DNA from: Ferruginibacter sp. | Lineage (GTDB): Bacteria; Bacteroidota; Bacteroidia; Chitinophagales; Chitinophagaceae | Reading direction: 5' to 3' | Assembly (NCBI RefSeq): GCF_028288465.1 | Contig: NZ_JAQBNR010000029.1 | Location: forward strand, 1 to 34,075 | Length of the DNA: 34,075 bases | Shown here: positions 7,570 to 15,520 of the stretch, one piece after another | Layout: each line of letters opens with the position of its first letter | Numbering within the stretch: the first letter of the stretch is position 1 | Notes under the pieces: generated by a model | Told to the model about the DNA's origin: nothing | Database searches by the model: none | The model's input: the letters and a program-made list of their open reading frames with translations, nothing else | Position numbers and translations under genes: made by a program

Positions 7570-9719
7570 TGCACATGCAACAATCAATCAACAGCCGGAG
7601 AGATTTTTTGAAAAAAGCTGCCATCGCCGGAGGCGGACTTGTATTGGGTTTTAGCTGGTTTGGCGCAGATGGGGAAGCGCCCGCTGTGCTTAAAGGATCG
7701 TTCCCTGAAAAAAGTATTGGCTTCAACAGCTACCTGTCTATTGCAGCTGACGGAAGGGTTACCATTCTATCCCCCAACCCGGAACTCGGGCAAAATATCA
7801 TGACGTCTTTCCCGATGATTGTTGCTGAAGAGCTGGATGCCGATTGGACAAAAGTAAAAGTTGAACAAGCAGCACTGGACACTAAAAGTTTTGACCGCCA
7901 GTTGACAGGAGGTAGCGGTGCGGTACCTCATTCATGGAAGAGATTGAGAATGGCCGGGGCAACAGCGAGGGCAATGCTGATACAGGCTGCGGCAACACAA
8001 TGGAGTGTACCAGTAACGGAATGTACTGCCAGCAATGGGTTTGTATTGCATGCAGCCAGCGGGAAGAAAGCAGGTTTTGGAGAATTGGCTGCACTGGCTG
8101 CAACGCTGCAGGTGCCGAAAGACGCTCCGCTAAAAGACAGGAAAGATTTTAAGATCATTGGTCATGCCGTGAAAAATGTTGCCAACAAAGGCATAGTAAC
8201 CGGCAAGCCAATGTTTGGATTGGATTTTTACCGGGAGGGGATGCTGTTTGCCATGATACAGCGCCCGCCGGCATTTGGTACGAAAATAAAAACGGTAGAC
8301 AGTGCCGCGGCGAAAGCCATGCCAGGGATTATTGATGTGGTGGTATTTAAAAACAACGTGGCCGTGGTAGGCAAATCAACCTGGGAGATCATTAAGGCAA
8401 GGAAGCTGCTGAAAGTCGAATATGAAAATGAGGGAGCTATTGAAAGTACGTCTGATCACAATGCTATTTTTAGAACAGTGATGGACAACGGAAAACCCGA
8501 AGTAAAAAGAAAGGATGGCGATGTTGATGCGGCTTTTGCGTCGGCTGCAAAAATAATAAAGGCAGAATACCAGTGCCCGTTTTTATCGCATTCGCCCATG
8601 GAGCCAATGAATTTTTTTGCGCATGTAAAAGCAGATGGAGTAGAACTGGTTGGCCCCTCGCAAACACCCGCCAGCGCACGCACTGCAGTGTCCAAATTAT
8701 TAAATATTTCTGAAGATAAAATTACATTGGAGCTTACCCGCCTTGGCGGTGGATTTGGACGCAGATTGAAATTTGATTATGTGCTTGAAGCAGCAGAATT
8801 ATCAAGTATCATTAAAGCACCCGTAAAACTGATCTGGACAAGGGAAGATGATATGACCGGTGGTAACTATCGTCCTGCCGTACGGTATCACTTTGAAGCA
8901 GCCCTGGATGCCAAAGGAAATCTGGTGGGCTATAAATGCCGCGGCGTAGGCATCAATGCCGGTAATCTCGTGCGGGAAGATAATTTTCCCTCAGGGGCGG
9001 TAGATAATTTGCTGATTGAAAGCATCGATTATAAATCGCCCGTAACAACCGGCGCCTGGCGTGCACCCATCACCAATTTTTTGGGTTTTGCAGAGCAGGC
9101 TTTTATTGATGAAGTGGCGGAAGCAGCTGGTAAAGATCCGGTACAATTCAGGCTGGAGCTGCTATCCAAAGCAAGAATAACTCCGGCCGGCGCCATCAAA
9201 TATAATATCGACCGCATGGAAGGTGTAATAAAAATGGCTGCTGAAAAATCCGGCTGGGGAATAAAGAAGCCAGGCATTTCACAGGGTTTCAGCGTTTATT
9301 TTTCTCACCAGAGTTATGTGGCACAGGTTTGCGAAGTAGCAATGCAGGCGGGCAAACCGGTGGTAAAAAAGATTTATGCCGCGGCAGATTGCGGACAGGT
9401 GATCAACCTGAGCGGCGCCCGTCAGCAGGTGATGGGTGGCATCACCGATGGGTTGGGTCATGCCATGTACAGTAAACTGAGTTTTAAAAATGGAGCAGCG
9501 GAGCAATCCAATTTTCACAATTACCGGCTGATACGAATGAAGGAAATACCGGAGATAGAGCCTTATTTTGTTGACAACGGCATCGACCCTACAGGATTGG
9601 GCGAACCTGCATTGCCACCCACTGGTGGAGCAGTGGCGAACGCCATTTATAAAGCCGCGGGAAAGCGGTTACGTAATCAGCCTTTTATGGATGAACCTGT
9701 TTTCAGCGGTAAGGCCTGA
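7569..9719 (+). CDS. iorB: Molybdopterin-binding catalytic subunit (IorB-like, xanthine dehydrogenase family)
   Basis: 716 residues from ATG at 7569, whose A is the last base of the iorA stop; ATG at 7575 is an alternative. The N-terminus SRRDFLKK plus hydrophobic AIAGGGLVLGF is a textbook Tat signal, so the folded cofactor-loaded enzyme should be exported. An a/b-hammerhead region lies around residues 180-270. The molybdopterin-contact motif GGGFGRR is at about 393-399, and the catalytic glutamate is Glu679 in GLGEPALPP. The family hydroxylates N-heterocycles, aldehydes or similar compounds with water as oxygen source. There is no FAD subunit, XdhC-type maturation factor or cytochrome gene beside it, so the electron acceptor and substrate remain open. 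Confidence 0.92.
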   Translation: MHMQQSINSRRDFLKKAAIAGGGLVLGFSWFGADGEAPAVLKGSFPEKSIGFNSYLSIAADGRVTILSPNPELGQNIMTSFPMIVAEELDADWTKVKVEQAALDTKSFDRQLTGGSGAVPHSWKRLRMAGATARAMLIQAAATQWSVPVTECTASNGFVLHAASGKKAGFGELAALAATLQVPKDAPLKDRKDFKIIGHAVKNVANKGIVTGKPMFGLDFYREGMLFAMIQRPPAFGTKIKTVDSAAAKAMPGIIDVVVFKNNVAVVGKSTWEIIKARKLLKVEYENEGAIESTSDHNAIFRTVMDNGKPEVKRKDGDVDAAFASAAKIIKAEYQCPFLSHSPMEPMNFFAHVKADGVELVGPSQTPASARTAVSKLLNISEDKITLELTRLGGGFGRRLKFDYVLEAAELSSIIKAPVKLIWTREDDMTGGNYRPAVRYHFEAALDAKGNLVGYKCRGVGINAGNLVREDNFPSGAVDNLLIESIDYKSPVTTGAWRAPITNFLGFAEQAFIDEVAEAAGKDPVQFRLELLSKARITPAGAIKYNIDRMEGVIKMAAEKSGWGIKKPGISQGFSVYFSHQSYVAQVCEVAMQAGKPVVKKIYAAADCGQVINLSGARQQVMGGITDGLGHAMYSKLSFKNGAAEQSNFHNYRLIRMKEIPEIEPYFVDNGIDPTGLGEPALPPTGGAVANAIYKAAGKRLRNQPFMDEPVFSGKA

Positions 9720-9807
9720 CGTTGTATTTCGGGTAGTCTAAGGCATAGCACTTTAATTATGTAATTCATGCTTATGCACAGGCTGCTTGTAAGAGCACGT
9801 ATTTTAT

Positions 9808-10206
9808 TCAATTATCCAGAAAATGAAACTCTTCATCGGCCTTTACAAGATTAGTCATGTACATAAAACTTTTTACCTGCATCACCTGTTGGATGGAGAC
9901 AAGATCGGCAAACAATTCATCTGACAAATCGATGGTTGCATAGCTGTTTTCCTCACCGGTGAAATCCTGGTTACAATATATCAGCACATCATGTTCTTTA
10001 ATATACTCTTGCCATTTGACTGGCTCAAACAATGGTGCACAAACGGTTTTATCCGAGAGTCGGAAAATTCTGATGCGTTCCTTCCAGTTTGTAACCAGCG
10101 ATGTTATGGCTACATTTTCATTTTTTAAACGCTTTAGCAAAGAGATGCCGATCGGTTTGCCGGCACCGGCAATAAAGATCTTTTTTCGTACAGGGTCCAT
10201 AGTCAT
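9808..10206 (-). CDS. Short Rossmann-fold (NAD(P)-binding-like) protein
   Basis: 132 residues from ATG at 10206. It begins KKIFIAGAGKPIGISLLKRL, a first beta strand and glycine-rich loop of the atypical SDR/NmrA type (GxGxxxG-like: GAGKPIG). Two further strand-like segments follow (ITSLVTNW, HDVLIYCN), then a helix-rich end with SFMYMTNL. At this length only the N-terminal half of an epimerase-type fold is present, so it is either a minimal dinucleotide-binding protein or a shortened gene. The frame runs on to ATG 10245, but that extension is encoded by a perfect hairpin (10214-10241) and is unlikely to be translated. Function unknown. Confidence 0.6.
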   Translation of the reverse strand: MTMDPVRKKIFIAGAGKPIGISLLKRLKNENVAITSLVTNWKERIRIFRLSDKTVCAPLFEPVKWQEYIKEHDVLIYCNQDFTGEENSYATIDLSDELFADLVSIQQVMQVKSFMYMTNLVKADEEFHFLDN

Positions 10207-10567
10207 ACTTTTAAAAGCCATCCGCCAGGGCGGATGGCTTTGCATTGCTGAAAAGAAATGCGTCTTCTGTTGGCGTAAAGGATATTATATCTAAAACCGG
10301 GGCGTACCTGGTCGCTTAAAATAGCAACCCATACAGAAGTAAACTTGTCTTAATAGCTACGGAAAAAACGAAGTGAAATTTCAGGGATATTGTATTATGT
10401 ATTTCTTACACAATAAATGCGCTAATTGCGAGTGCAAAGGTGCGATGAAAAAAAAGATGCTGCAACCTGATAAAGGGTTTGTCTTTTATGAAAAAAGACA
10501 AATATGTGCTGGTTGGATAAAAGAAAGAGGGGGGATTATGATCTATAAGGATATTAAAGGCCACAGT
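10207..10567. other. Intergenic region with one strong palindrome
   Basis: About 360 bases. Its right part follows the end of the AraC pair and its left part precedes the Rossmann-fold gene; both are on the minus strand. The 28-base hairpin at 10214-10241 is the only clear structure. A 70-codon plus-strand frame (10373-10585) begins with GTG and overlaps the AraC gene; I do not accept it as a gene. Confidence 0.55.
10214..10241. repeat. Perfect 13-bp inverted repeat (GC-core palindrome)
   Basis: AAAGCCATCCGCC (10214-10226) and its exact complement (10229-10241) flank a 2-base centre. On the minus strand it is followed by TTTTAAAAG, so it could act as a weak terminator for the AraC transcript; its shape also fits a REP-like dispersed palindrome. 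Confidence 0.7.
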
Positions 10568-11560
10568 TTAGTAAGGCGTAGTTAACATTTCTCCCGGCGA
10601 AATATGGAATTGCTTTTTAAAAGCCGCAGAAAAATTAGACACGGCAGAATAACCCATTTGCCAGGCCACCTCTTTAATGGAAAGATTATTTTCAAGCAGC
10701 AGGTGCCTTGCCTGGTTTAGCCGGCTGGCATTGAAATACTCGTAAATGGACTGTCCGTATGTTTTTTTAAAAAGCGTTTTTAATTTACTGGGGCTCATGT
10801 GCACACTGGTGGCCATCTCATCCAGTGTGGGGGCAGGCTGGTTAAAATCACGCGTTAAAAAAACATCCAGCTCAATAATTTTATCAATATCGTCAAAACG
10901 CTTTTGCTGCTGATCCCATTCCTTAAACTGCACATTTATTTTTTTAAAATAGTAATCCGTTATTTCAAATACTCTTGTAAGCGCTTTAAAATTATAAGCC
11001 GGGTCACTTGCGGGCATGTTGATGATACTAAACAACGACTGCCTTGTATTAAAATCCATTGGCACCATATTTACCCCTTTTAATTTAAGTGAACGCAAGG
11101 CATGCAACCAATAATTCACAGCATCAGCAGGAAGGTATTTTTTCAGCCATTCAGGCCTGATGATAATATTAGCGGTTTTTAAAACGGTCCCTTTTTTCAA
11201 GGTGATATCCAAACCAAAACGCGAGCTGGTTAAAACAATACTGCTGTAGATATCAGATGTGTCCCTGAACACCTCACCATCCAGGTTTACCTGCAGTGCG
11301 GTTTTGATTTCTACATAATCCACCCTTAATATAAAAATTTCCGGCAGTGAAGCCATCCGCTGCCAGGTGAAGTCCTGGTGAAGAACACAATCATGTATGA
11401 TGGCCTGCAGACCGTTGGGAAAAGACAATAATTTAACCTGGCCGCTGGCAATTTTTTCCGGAAAACGAACGGTATTATTTTCATATGGAACCTGTAGTAA
11501 AGCCGCAAATTCTTTACAGTAATTTTCATAGTCACTAAAGTCGTAAGTGAAAATAGTCAT
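10568..11560 (-). CDS. AraC-family transcriptional regulator (second of a tandem pair)
   Basis: 330 residues. The C-terminal ~100 residues form the double helix-turn-helix AraC/XylS DNA-binding domain: TLDEMATSVHMSPSKLKTLF then the signature stretch NLSIKEVAWQMGYSAVSNFS and AAFKKQFHISPGEM. The N-terminal ~220 residues resemble the sensor part of PchR-type regulators, with no recognised ligand motif. It starts 3 bp after the stop of the other AraC gene, which shares the same layout and several aligned features, so the two are likely duplicates translated from one message. Target genes and effector are unknown. Confidence 0.9.
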   Translation of the reverse strand: MTIFTYDFSDYENYCKEFAALLQVPYENNTVRFPEKIASGQVKLLSFPNGLQAIIHDCVLHQDFTWQRMASLPEIFILRVDYVEIKTALQVNLDGEVFRDTSDIYSSIVLTSSRFGLDITLKKGTVLKTANIIIRPEWLKKYLPADAVNYWLHALRSLKLKGVNMVPMDFNTRQSLFSIINMPASDPAYNFKALTRVFEITDYYFKKINVQFKEWDQQQKRFDDIDKIIELDVFLTRDFNQPAPTLDEMATSVHMSPSKLKTLFKKTYGQSIYEYFNASRLNQARHLLLENNLSIKEVAWQMGYSAVSNFSAAFKKQFHISPGEMLTTPY

Positions 11561-11563
11561 GGG

Positions 11564-12553
11564 TTAATCATTTTGAAATTGCTTACGGAATTCATCTGCT
11601 GTAAGGCCGTACATTTTTTTAAATGAAGAAGAGAAATTACTTGGGTTGGCATAACCCAGTTCAAAAGCCACGTCGGATACCTGTTTGCCCTCCCGCAAGT
11701 ACAACATACCCTGCTGGATTTTTTGTTCTTTGAAATACTGATGCAATGTTTTATTGTGCAGCTTTCTGAACTTGTTTTCAATTTGTGAAAAAGGAAGTGC
11801 AGTTATTTTTTTTAATGATTCAATGTCAGGAGAAGCATATTCCACCTGTAGTTTCAATGCATCTTCAATTGCCAGCAGATCGGCAGTTTCTTCTCCCGAA
11901 ACAGTTTCATCCATATCGGCAAATTTTTTAAAAAAAGTCATGAAAAACCATTCTACCAGCTGGTGAATATTTTTGGTAATGCTGACCATATTTTTATTTT
12001 TCTGCCACTGGTAAAAAATGGAATTTACTTTTTTTTCCTGCGAGGCAGAGAGCTGGGCAAAGGCAATTCCCCTGCATAACACCGCATAATAATTGCTTAA
12101 CACTTCCTGCAGGTAAACGGGATTAAAGAGTTGTTCCATTAAAGCCAGCGGTAAAAAAATCATGATTGATTTTCCTTTTGTGCCTTTGTTGCGGAGTTGC
12201 GAAAAACTAAAAGCGCTGTTTAATAAATAGGCATTGAATTGCTCTGGCAAATCAAGCGTTTTTCGTTGATTGTTAATGCTGAATTGCTGGCCGGTAGTAA
12301 CTGCCATGTCGAACCATAATACCAGGTTGTTGGTCAGTTCCGCTTCGTGTTTAAAAAGAATGTCCTGTACATAATCGTATTCAGAGATCAATATTTCGAT
12401 GTCGGAGAGCAGGCGCAGGTGTTGGGTAAAACCGCCACCCAATGCTACCGGTACATCAATACGGGTTGCTGTATCATTGATGCCATAGGCCGATTTTAAT
12501 TGTTTGAAAATAGCGGATGCATCCAGGGTTGTATATTGAAAATGATAGCTCAT
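11564..12553 (-). CDS. AraC-family transcriptional regulator (first of a tandem pair)
   Basis: 329 residues from ATG at 12553 (MSYHFQYTT); a TTG at 12565 would add four. The C-terminal DNA-binding domain reads ESLKKITALPFSQIENKFRKL, then QVSDVAFELGYANPSNFSSS and FKKMYGLTADEF, a complete AraC signature. The N-terminal region has the same length and position of beta-rich segments as its downstream neighbour (for example LTNNLVLWFDMAV here and SLPEIFILRVDYVE there), pointing to tandem duplication and divergence. Transcription runs left and continues into the second regulator with a 3-bp gap. Nothing in the sequence identifies the inducer. Confidence 0.9.
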   Translation of the reverse strand: MSYHFQYTTLDASAIFKQLKSAYGINDTATRIDVPVALGGGFTQHLRLLSDIEILISEYDYVQDILFKHEAELTNNLVLWFDMAVTTGQQFSINNQRKTLDLPEQFNAYLLNSAFSFSQLRNKGTKGKSIMIFLPLALMEQLFNPVYLQEVLSNYYAVLCRGIAFAQLSASQEKKVNSIFYQWQKNKNMVSITKNIHQLVEWFFMTFFKKFADMDETVSGEETADLLAIEDALKLQVEYASPDIESLKKITALPFSQIENKFRKLHNKTLHQYFKEQKIQQGMLYLREGKQVSDVAFELGYANPSNFSSSFKKMYGLTADEFRKQFQND

Positions 12554-12609
12554 AATCTGATACAATATATAAAAAAAACAGCAGCCTTTCCTGAAAACTT
12601 CGCCTGTTT

Positions 12610-12705
12610 TTAAGCTACATCAGTCTTATTTTTATCGGCTGGATCCAGTAGCTCCTTCTTTTTAACCGGCGGGGCATTTGGTATACAGAACATATACTCT
12701 TTCAT
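12610..12705 (-). CDS. Possible 31-residue peptide before the AraC pair
   Basis: ATG at 12705 opens a 31-codon frame starting MKEYMFCIPN and ending DKNKTDVA. It is co-directional with the AraC pair and ends about 56 bases before it, and lies just after the terminator of the blaR1-like gene. The first eight residues resemble the first strand of YCII-domain proteins, so it may be a remnant of such a gene; it may also be a genuine short or leader peptide, or chance. No ribosome-binding signal is visible. Listed because the frame is short, well placed and lies in an otherwise empty region. Confidence 0.3.
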   Translation of the reverse strand: MKEYMFCIPNAPPVKKKELLDPADKNKTDVA

Positions 12706-12751
12706 AAATTTAAAATTTACAACGAAAAATAATTTTTCTTTAAAGTTAGAT

Positions 12752-12788
12752 CTAAAAAAAAAGTTTACACTTTGGGTGTAAACTTTTT
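12752..12788 (-). terminator. Intrinsic terminator of the blaI-blaR1-like operon
   Basis: Bases 12758-12770 and 12776-12788 are a perfect 13-bp inverted repeat with a 5-base loop. On the minus strand the stem is followed by a further run of T. It lies about 45 bases past the end of the M56 gene. Confidence 0.85.
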
Positions 12789-12830
12789 GGTTAATTGGTT
12801 TTGATAAACTTGCAGAGGTCTGTCTCTCTG

Positions 12831-14906
12831 TTAATTGCCTAACACAGACTTTAACGCAATATACTTGTCAACGCTTTTCATATTATGGCCTTTATCTCTC
12901 ATTGATTTTATAAAAGAGGGAGTAGTACCGGTTGCAGTTGCGCCAACAATATCTTCCAGGCTTACATTATCAAATCCCAGGTCTTTGTAGTTTTTTACCA
13001 GTGCAGGAGTTACGTTTTGTGACTTCAGGGCGACCAAATCATCAGGCTTAATATTACTGAACCCTGCGTTGTGAAATCCCTTGACATATTCAGGCGTAAC
13101 ACCCAGCGATTTCATCGCAATGAGGTCGTGGTTTGCCAAATTGTTATAACCCACTTCTTTAAAAGAATTGATAAAATCTTTGTCAATATTCAATGATTTA
13201 AAAGCGATAACATCATCATAACCATCATCACTTTTACTATTGTTATCGGTGTTTTTATTTTTATTGTCAATGACTGCGTCATCCTTATCATCACTATTAC
13301 CGTTATTATTTTTTTCAGCCTGTGCTGAACTTTTAAAATCGGCAATGTATTTTCCATCAATACCCTGTGCCTTAAAAGTGATTACTTTTTCAGGATCAAG
13401 ATTTTTATATCCCGCTTTGCGGATTTCTTCAATGTAGGTTTTATCGATGTTCAATGCCTTAAAGGGAACCAGGTTATCCAGGCTGATGTCTTTAAAGCCT
13501 GCTTCTTTTATGGAGGAAATATAGGCTTCGCTGATGTCAAGGGCTGCCAAAGGAATCAGTTTGTCTTTGTCCAGATCGTTGTAGCCATTTTTCTTCAGCA
13601 TTTGTACATAGGACTGTTTTATGTTTAATAAAAAGAACACCAGTTCCCCATCATCTTCGGTAACGCCGATGCCTTCTTTTTGCATGGCATCACTGTAAGT
13701 TTTATCGGCTACAAATTTGTATTTACCCATGCCATTGTCGCCTTCAAATTTACCGGTAAATTCCATCGTGCCAGCTTCACGTGTTAAAGTAAAATTACCC
13801 TGTGTTCCTTTTGGAAGACTACTGAATTCGCTCAGGAGAAAGGTATTGTTGTTGTTTGATTTGTCATCGTCATCACTTTTAAACTGCATGCTTACTTTGT
13901 CACCTTTTATGGTGGCAAACCAGCTGCCTGAAGTTCTCATTCCATGCTCATGCCGCGGATGAGCAGTTGGTTTTGCCTTTGATGAAAGGGTTTGACTGTT
14001 GACAATTGGTTCGTTAAAGAAACATACAAATAATACCATGAGGGGCAACAGGAAAAAGTATTTCCAGATTGTATGCACGTTTGATTTTTTGGCGTTCATC
14101 ATGAGTAATCGTTTTTTTAGAAGTGATTGATTATAGTTTGTTGTAAGGCTCAAGGGAAAGTGCGGCGCAGCCACTTTTAGCAGGCTCATCTGGTAGCTTT
14201 CTTTTTCTACGGCCTCCTGCTGCAGTAAGGTGTCATCCGTAAAAAATTCAAGGTTGTTTTCCAGTTCTTTACGCCACTGCCAGGCAAAGGGATTGAACCA
14301 TTGAAAGATGAGCACTATTTCCGCCAGCAGCAGGTCAAGTGTATGCTTTTGTTCAATGTGTATTTTTTCGTGCAGCAACACCTGACTGTAAGTTTCCCAA
14401 TCGTATTTTTCAGGATTGATAAAAATATTATTGCCGAAAGAGCAGGGAGCTTTATCACCACTGATTTCTACAATGCGAAAGGGTCCGTCTTTAATAACTG
14501 GTTTTGAATAAGCTTTATACAGCAACACACCAGCCTGCATTAAAAAGTTGAGCGCAAAAAGAATTACACCAAACCAATATAAATAAACAGCCCATTGCAT
14601 TACCTGTTGAAAATTGATGGAGGAGTTCTTTTCTGCGTTTTCAATGAGTGCAGGTACATTTTTTTCTGTTAACTGAACAGCCGTATTTTGGAGCGTTGTT
14701 GCAGTTATTATGTCTGCCTGCGAAGGCATTTTTCTAAACGACATTTGTTGCGGTACATGCAGCAAGGGCACAGCAAAGGCCAGCAACATGCAGCCCAGTA
14801 ATACAAACCTGTTTAACCGGAAAAAAGTTTCTTTTTGTAACAGCAGCTTATAAAAAACAAGACAGGCTGTAAGAATAAGTGCGGCATACAAAATGTAAGG
14901 AATCAT
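12831..14906 (-). CDS. M56-family (BlaR1-like) membrane metalloprotease/sensor with eight C-terminal repeats
   Basis: 691 residues. Membrane segments are at about 3-23, 33-51, 104-131 and 281-300. The cytoplasmic gluzincin motif HEKIH is at 179-183, with a downstream acidic NNLEFF near 218-222, as in BlaR1/MecR1. In place of a penicillin-binding sensor, the part after the last membrane segment has a beta-rich stretch (~325-425) and then eight units of about 29 residues (~428-690) of the form xIDxxYIxxxKxAGYxNL followed by a DxLVxFKAL-like end. The fourth unit is interrupted by an Asn/Asp/Lys-rich linker (~525-563). The start overlaps the blaI-like stop by ATGA. Probable job: sense an envelope signal and cleave the BlaI-type repressor; the signal is unknown. 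Confidence 0.9.
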   Translation of the reverse strand: MIPYILYAALILTACLVFYKLLLQKETFFRLNRFVLLGCMLLAFAVPLLHVPQQMSFRKMPSQADIITATTLQNTAVQLTEKNVPALIENAEKNSSINFQQVMQWAVYLYWFGVILFALNFLMQAGVLLYKAYSKPVIKDGPFRIVEISGDKAPCSFGNNIFINPEKYDWETYSQVLLHEKIHIEQKHTLDLLLAEIVLIFQWFNPFAWQWRKELENNLEFFTDDTLLQQEAVEKESYQMSLLKVAAPHFPLSLTTNYNQSLLKKRLLMMNAKKSNVHTIWKYFFLLPLMVLFVCFFNEPIVNSQTLSSKAKPTAHPRHEHGMRTSGSWFATIKGDKVSMQFKSDDDDKSNNNNTFLLSEFSSLPKGTQGNFTLTREAGTMEFTGKFEGDNGMGKYKFVADKTYSDAMQKEGIGVTEDDGELVFFLLNIKQSYVQMLKKNGYNDLDKDKLIPLAALDISEAYISSIKEAGFKDISLDNLVPFKALNIDKTYIEEIRKAGYKNLDPEKVITFKAQGIDGKYIADFKSSAQAEKNNNGNSDDKDDAVIDNKNKNTDNNSKSDDGYDDVIAFKSLNIDKDFINSFKEVGYNNLANHDLIAMKSLGVTPEYVKGFHNAGFSNIKPDDLVALKSQNVTPALVKNYKDLGFDNVSLEDIVGATATGTTPSFIKSMRDKGHNMKSVDKYIALKSVLGN

Positions 14907-15265
14907 TTGTTGTCTTTTTTAATGATGTTTACTATTTCAGTCAGTTGCTTTTCGGTGAGCTTTTGCTCCTTTGCAAAAAAGGCCAGCATGCGGGGATAGG
15001 AGTTGTCGAAATACTGGCTGACAATATCTTTCAGCGCAAATTTTTGATATTCTTCCCTTCCGATTAAAGGATAGTAGCTATGCATGTTACCAGCCGTTTC
15101 CCTTTCAAGAAATTCTTTTTCTTCCAGTATTTTAACAATGGTTGCCACGCTGTTATAGTGTGGTTTCGGGTCGGGCAGCAATGGGATAATATCCCTGATA
15201 AATGCCTTGTTTAAATCCCAGAATACCTGCATGATTTGTTCTTCCCTTTTTGCCAGTTTTAGCAT
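14903..15265 (-). CDS. BlaI/MecI/CopY-family winged-helix repressor
   Basis: 120 residues from ATG at 15265 (MLKLAKREEQIMQ); a TTG at 15283 would add six. The winged-helix DNA-binding region is LAKREEQIMQVFWDLNKAFI to NSVATIVKILEEKEFLERE, the standard BlaI layout in which the second helix-turn-helix contains YNSVATIVKIL. The C-terminal half (FALKDIVSQYFDN ... EKQLTEIVNII) is the dimerisation part. It overlaps the M56 gene by 4 bases, the usual repressor-sensor arrangement. In this phylum such pairs are numerous and usually not linked to beta-lactamase; none is present here. Dyad sequences just upstream fit autoregulation. Confidence 0.92.
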   Translation of the reverse strand: MLKLAKREEQIMQVFWDLNKAFIRDIIPLLPDPKPHYNSVATIVKILEEKEFLERETAGNMHSYYPLIGREEYQKFALKDIVSQYFDNSYPRMLAFFAKEQKLTEKQLTEIVNIIKKDNK

Positions 15266-15288
15266 GTGTCTAATTTTATACAATGATA

Positions 15289-15343
15289 CTACTAATTAGT
15301 TAGTAGACAAACTAATTTATTAGGAGTGGTATTAAATTAGTTT
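15289..15343. promoter_or_regulatory. Candidate operator region of the blaI-like operon (two dyads)
   Basis: CTACTAA (15289-15295) and TTAGTAG (15300-15306) form one dyad with a 4-base centre. AAACTAATTTA (15309-15319) and its perfect complement (15333-15343) form a second. Both share an ACTAA core. On the minus strand a TTAGTTTG, one base off TAnnTTTG, lies at 15315-15308, so the first dyad would sit at the transcription start, the expected place for a repressor site. Confidence 0.5.
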
Positions 15344-15520
15344 GAATGGTGGGAAAAAAAGGCGTGTAATAATACTTTTAAAGGGATATAAAAATTGCTA
15401 ACGTAGCGTAAAAATGGCAGGGTGCTGCAACACTTTTTCACGCGGTGATACAATGCATAAGGCAAATGGCTGTACGTTTTTGGAAGAAGGTTTTGAACTT
15501 TAAAGTTATACGGAAGCTGC

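Noticed and set aside
10373..10585. 70-codon plus-strand frame with several cysteines (KCANCECKG)
   Set aside because: Starts with GTG, overlaps the 3' end of the AraC gene on the other strand, no family resemblance and irregular composition.
12831..15265. Beta-lactam resistance operon
   Set aside because: The sensor lacks a penicillin-binding domain and no beta-lactamase or PBP gene is adjacent; the pair is a general BlaI/M56 unit.
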